Of a stretch of DNA of 12,278 nucleotides, positions 7,396 through 12,278 are shown piece by piece. Within the stretch, counting starts at the first letter, position 1. The number at the start of each line of letters is the position of its first letter. The stretch comes from Saccoglossus kowalevskii (taxonomy: Eukaryota; Hemichordata; Enteropneusta; Harrimaniidae), in contig NW_003156733.1 in the NCBI RefSeq assembly GCF_000003605.2, positions 4,459 through 16,736 on the forward strand. Reading direction: 5' to 3'. The position numbers and the translations under genes were made by a program. Under the pieces are notes generated by a model. The model was not told the DNA's origin. It made no database searches and was given only the letters and a program-made list of their open reading frames with translations.

Positions 7396-7568
7396 CTGTA
7401 ACTTGAAGTACGATTAACTGCAGTAGTGGTCGTCACGCTGTGCATGTGCGACATAATTACCGCCGATGACTCCTTCGATATCTTCAAATCACCTAAAAAA
7501 TACTTAATTAAAGCTTGGTAACGTCCCAGTTTGTACTCGTTGATCTGCGCAACAGTCATAGTCGCCAT
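7396..7568 (-). CDS. Candidate first coding exon of an unrecognised minus-strand gene
   Basis: Read on the minus strand, an ATG at 7568 in the context AAAGATGGCGACT opens MATMTVAQINEYKLGRYQAL, IKYFLGDLKISKESSAVIM and SHMHSVTTTTAVNRTSSYR. It reaches a good splice donor, TTACAG|GTAACA, at 7396/7395. Without splicing the frame stops two codons later (TAA at 7394-7392), giving a 58-residue product. The sequence is CpG-rich, unlike the surrounding AT-rich DNA, and has no repeats in the coding sense. The 5' side carries a CGCGCATGCA stretch resembling an NRF-1 site. I do not recognise the protein. The exon would end in phase 2. Part of it (7420-7454) pairs with the leader (7591-7623), so a transposon origin is an alternative. 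Confidence 0.35.
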
Positions 7569-7623
7569 CTTTGTTTATATGAAACCCATATATCTCGCGC
7601 ATGCATGGCGTGACGACTACCGC
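7420..7623. repeat. Imperfect inverted repeat around the minus-strand ATG
   Basis: The left arm GCAGTAGTGGTCGTCACGC, continuing TGTGCATGTGCGA, pairs with 7591-7623. On the other strand that arm reads GCGGTAGTCGTCACGCCATG, continuing CATGCGCGAG. One 3-base gap separates the two alignable blocks. The arms are about 33-36 bp. This could be a small foldback element, or a structured leader in the candidate minus-strand transcript. Confidence 0.6.
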
Positions 7624-7830
7624 CCTTTAAGGTTTGCGTTACTAAATGTTCAACAAAAACAAAAATGTATGTTGCCCGTAGCTCAAAGTTCTGTTAACTG
7701 TTTTATTGAACATCGAGTTACAATTTGGGCACGATTTCACAAAAGTGGGACATGGTTTCTAAAATATGGACGTGGTAAACAATTTAGCGTCTTCGTCAAG
7801 TTGAGGCGGAATCGACTTGTCTCCCATCAC
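7569..7830 (-). promoter_or_regulatory. CpG-rich block upstream of the minus-strand ATG
   Basis: Together with 7430-7568, this forms a CpG-dense island of roughly 400 bp in otherwise CpG-poor DNA. Notable sites are a YY1-type CAAAGATGGCGAC overlapping the ATG (7561-7573 on the minus strand) and an NRF-1-like CGCGCATGCA near 7596-7605. Together they suggest a housekeeping-type promoter reading leftward. A forward open frame also crosses it but lacks recognisable motifs. Confidence 0.35.
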
Positions 7831-7839
7831 TGCTAAATG

Positions 7840-8820
7840 TTGTCATATTTGAAAAATCGCAGCATAGAATAAATTGTTTGGTTACTTGCATTGTTATAGG
7901 AGACTTCTAATAGAGCATATATGGTATAATACGGGGATACAAGTATAAAGACCAACACATAAAAATGTTATTGTCCAAGAATAGTTTGCTGCAACATTTA
8001 TTTAATAAATTACATAGTTTGAATGTTATCTGAATTATTGTTTCAGTTTTGAGTGTAAACATATCAAATAATTTTTGACAGCTGTATTAGTGATGTAAAA
8101 CAAATAGCTTGTCAGTTCTTGACACCAGAGGGTGCAGTGTTGATTAATCATTGATGCTTGCATCTACGTCATCAGGGTTGTTCAGTTGTCTAGAATAGAA
8201 AACAAAAATGTGTTTCGTTGGTGGTTTACGAGTCACATACTCATTTGAGTGAATAATTGTTGAAAAATTTTAAATTGACAATAACAAGACTGGGAGTTGG
8301 TGGCTCTCTTCATGAATGCTCTTGTATCTAGATTCTATTATCGTATTTGTAATGTGAAGCAGTCTAATTTATTCTACACGAGAAGAGTTTCAGAATAAAT
8401 TAGGTCATGAAACGTTTCTCTGTTGTCTTTTTGGGTGGCTGTGACAACTTTTGGCGTCTTGATAACTCTTGGAATGATTTTGTTAATGCTGTTCTTGTGA
8501 CAGTTCAGCAAAAAACAAAACCATTATTACAATGAATGTTCAACAACTTCATCTCTGGGAAGTTTAAGTGATTTATATTCAGTGTAACTCTTTGCACCAT
8601 GAATAAACTTCTAGGTTTGTTTGTGCAATGACATTCTCCAAGGTATCTTATGTCATCTTATTAGTTCAGATCTGGGCAAATAATGTGTTGTGTGTGCAGG
8701 ATATTGTCTGAATATAATTGCATGATCTATCACATGGCTGGGTAAGTGACTCATTACTCAGAATAAGTGTATTCCAGAAATAAAACATGGCAAGATTTCA
8801 AATAAGTTTCAAAATATTAG
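7840..8820. other. Intergenic DNA, no gene seen
   Basis: This is AT-rich and CpG-poor, with no conserved reading frame. It holds a perfect 12-bp inverted repeat (CTAATTTATTCT at 8364-8375 and its complement at 8392-8403). It also holds one near-consensus CTCF-like motif at 8122-8139. Confidence 0.7.
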
Positions 8821-8919
8821 TTTGGGATAAATTATGGAGATCTACCGGGGTAAATATTTTGCCCAAAAATAAATTTACAGTAGGAACTGTATTTGTTGAG
8901 AATGGCATTCCAGCACAGC

Positions 8920-9325
8920 AGCCAATCAGCGACGACCTAACGCTTAGATGACAATTTCGGTTTCAAATACCCCGGCTTAGTGTTCTATGTTCTTCGCGTA
9001 ATTAGATGTTCATATGCAAGGGATTTTTCCACACAAAAACGACGAATTCGGCCGAATTGTGTTATCAGTTGGCTTAATATAACCCCAACGGATCGTATTT
9101 TTGTGAAAGATTGGTATTTTTGTCCTGATTTGTAGGAATCTGAAAAACGCGTTTCACAACTTGTCTCTTATTTAGTTTTATGCGTCATTCAAGATGGCGG
9201 CCCCCATATAGTAAATATCGTATTTATTTTATTATCACGTGTGCGCCAGCTGACTGAATAGCAGGTCTGATGCAAAACCTTCGGCTGATCTGCACTGGCT
9301 CGGAAGATGAATTCTGATTGGCTAA
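8920..9325. promoter_or_regulatory. CpG-rich promoter- or enhancer-like island
   Basis: About 20 CG dinucleotides fall within 8930-9245, against fewer than ten in the 800 bases to its left. It contains CAGCCAATCAGCG, a full NF-Y (CCAAT) consensus, with the CCAAT at 8922-8926. It also has a YY1-type CAAGATGGCGGC (9190-9201), a CACGTG E-box (9236-9241) and a second CCAAT on the minus strand (9317-9321). The ATG of the YY1 motif opens only five codons. No coding exon can be linked to it, and the CpG density could instead mark a young insertion. Confidence 0.4.
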
Positions 9326-9432
9326 AAAAACAAAAAAACTTGTGGCGTTGAATGCACGTTCATTGTCAGTATTGTTATGCAAATTCAAACTAGCTAATCA
9401 TTTACAACCTTCCGAGCCAGTGCAGATTAGCC
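9283..9432. mobile_element. 150-bp foldback/MITE with 24-bp inverted ends
   Basis: The left end (9283-9306) begins GGCTGATCTGCACTGGCTC and ends GGAAG. The right end (9409-9432) is its reverse complement except for one base. Pairing continues inward loosely (GATTGGCTA against GATTAGCTA on the other strand). CTTC flanks both sides (9279-9282 and 9433-9436), a possible 4-bp target duplication. The interior is non-coding and holds an ATGCAAAT octamer (9377-9384). Confidence 0.8.
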
Positions 9433-9439
9433 CTTCAGA

Positions 9440-10650
9440 CTAAGCAAATTTGGAAGTGGGAGATTTTTATGGTAATCGTGGTTTTAAACTTGCATTCGAT
9501 TCAATTCAAAATCCTAGAATTGTAATAGGTGCAAGGGATTATTTAAAGAAAACTTGGTGATTCTTCGCCTCAGTCTGCTTGAGGATTTTGCACCAACGCA
9601 AGGAAATGGGATGAAATAAGTACTGTGATGTATCTAGTTTATTTCGAATGACCTTAACATGCAAGAACAATGTTATTACAATTATACATATTGTTTTATG
9701 AAAAAATTGATATGCAGAAATCTCATTTGGGTACTAAAGTTGGAGCAGTGGATGTTGGTAGACGTAATTGCATTCCAAATTTAGCACATCTATAAATTAA
9801 CTACTCAATGTAAGAGATCCTCAGATGTCGTCTGAGCATTGTCTTAAATAACAAGGTATACACACAAGTACCAACTAAACATACAATAACATGGAGTTTA
9901 TCATTCTCTATAACAACTATTATACGCACCCTTCTACCTGGCTACAGTGGATTTGAGTACTACGGTGAGCAGACAGACAAATTGCACGCATGATTTACTA
10001 GTAATAGAATTACATACAATGTACTCGAAAATTTTTTTTTAGTAAACTCTGACTTAAACTCTTAGCATATGGCATCAGTGGAGATTTTCATAGCTTACTT
10101 TACCAACACAATTAATGTATATAATATAGATGACAATTTACAAAATGATACACATCAACATGCACATCATTTTTTTTATCTTTTGGTTCATAGTTACATA
10201 ACTGAATGTTTTAAATCACATCAAATACATTGTTCTCGAGAACTACTAATTTAAAAATTGCTTGTCCTGATTTTTACCATACTGTAAGGTAGCTGGACAG
10301 CAATTTAATTAGCAATTATTGTAGTCATTGAAAAAAACAGATGGATTCAGTGAAGGGCTTTACCAAGAGACATGTTGTCTATACCACAGTATTAATTAAT
10401 TTTTATTGATCTGATGTGCAGTGACAGCAAAGTTGTCTACATCAACATGGCTCAGAATTAATCATGTGGGATAACAGTGTGATGATCTTTAAATTTAAAT
10501 GTTAACTGGTACTTCCATATCAAGGGAATTTTGATCTAAAGTTTGTATGACAATAAAAGTTAGGACCATCTCAAGTTGTTTTAGATTACTTGTGGTTGGT
10601 ATGCAATACTGAAATTTCAACTTTGAATTATTACTACACTATACATACAA
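9440..10650. other. Intergenic DNA, no gene seen
   Basis: AT-rich sequence on both strands without conserved coding motifs. The right part may include an extended AK2 3' UTR if a distal signal such as AATAAA (minus strand, near 10400) is used. Confidence 0.65.
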
Positions 10651-10651
10651 T

Positions 10652-10657
10652 TTTATT
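10652..10657 (-). terminator. Candidate AK2 polyadenylation signal (AATAAA)
   Basis: On the minus strand, AATAAA lies about 116 bases after the AK2 stop codon. It is followed by TTGTATGTATAGTGTAG, a GT-rich stretch suitable as a downstream element. It is the first canonical signal in the 3' UTR. Confidence 0.6.
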
Positions 10658-10773
10658 TTCACGATAGCGGCAGTTAAATTATGGTCATGCAATTAATTAG
10701 AAAATATCTGCGATCAAATTTGGAGAGAGGAATAGTGACCAAGAAAAATGTCTATGATGGTTTGAATTGTCAA

Positions 10774-12245
<1,472 letters not shown>

Positions 12246-12278
12246 ATTGTCACTGCCATATTGTTCCAAACACCAAAA
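12246..12278. mobile_element. Truncated terminus of the intron-5 inverted-repeat element
   Basis: TCACTGCCATATTGTTCC followed by AAACACCAAAA matches the ends of the 5674-5990 element. It shares the outer TCACTG with the right arm, and TTCC in place of TTAC with the left arm. The copy runs off the right edge, so only the first 30 or so bases are seen. Confidence 0.75.

Noticed and set aside
7531-7836. Plus-strand open frame of about 100 codons
   Set aside because: It has no ATG at its beginning and no family motif. The opposite strand has the better start context and a splice donor.
9045-9058. Perfect 14-bp palindrome AATTCGGCCGAATT
   Set aside because: It lies in the CpG-rich block but is too short to call a feature; I know of no factor it matches.
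9187-9210. ATG of the YY1-type motif as a start codon
   Set aside because: The frame stops after five codons, and the nearby GTAAAT would be a poor donor (ATA before it), so no exon is called.
10069-10254. Plus-strand 61-codon open frame
   Set aside because: AT-driven composition with no motif and no splice or promoter context.

Overview
This is a stretch of an animal nuclear genome, AT-rich and intron-rich. Two conserved eukaryotic housekeeping genes can be read with clean GT-AG splice sites and compatible phases, and the DNA between exons is full of decayed transposons. Everything fits an invertebrate bilaterian. A deuterostome such as an acorn worm, or a mollusc, is possible, but the sequence alone does not settle the species.

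Layout. Positions 1-6460 hold the 3' two thirds of EIF2B4 (delta subunit of the translation factor eIF2B) on the + strand. Six exons (538-736, 2095-2197, 3375-3505, 3744-3921, 5362-5542, 6249-6460) encode the C-terminal 333 residues; about 190 N-terminal residues of a normal subunit lie to the left. Positions 10774-11683 hold the last two exons of AK2 (adenylate kinase 2) on the - strand, about 129 C-terminal residues covering the LID and the end of the CORE domain. The two genes are tail to tail, separated by about 4.3 kb. They share no pathway beyond general housekeeping (guanine-nucleotide exchange on eIF2; adenine-nucleotide balance in the mitochondrial intermembrane space).

The introns carry a 22-bp minisatellite (1-494), a 5'-truncated LINE tail (about 831-1364, - strand), two 191-bp copies of one MITE (1579-1769 and 2520-2710), a direct repeat shared by introns 2 and 4, a 709-bp element with an internal tandem array (3973-4681), and a 317-bp element with 58-bp inverted termini (5674-5990). 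A further copy of that last terminus begins at the right edge of the window (12246-12278).

The intergenic region is mostly featureless AT-rich DNA, with two CpG-rich islands. The first (about 7396-7830) contains, on the - strand, an ATG in an AAAGATGGCG context. It opens a 58-codon reading frame with a good splice donor (AG|GTAAC) inside it, so it is a candidate first exon of an unrecognised gene. The second (about 8920-9325) carries two CCAAT boxes, a YY1-type motif and a CACGTG E-box, and looks like a promoter or enhancer with no gene I can assign. I found no prokaryotic, viral or CRISPR content. No wholly new system is demonstrated; the best leads are the candidate minus-strand gene, the promoter-like island, and the tandem-array transposon.
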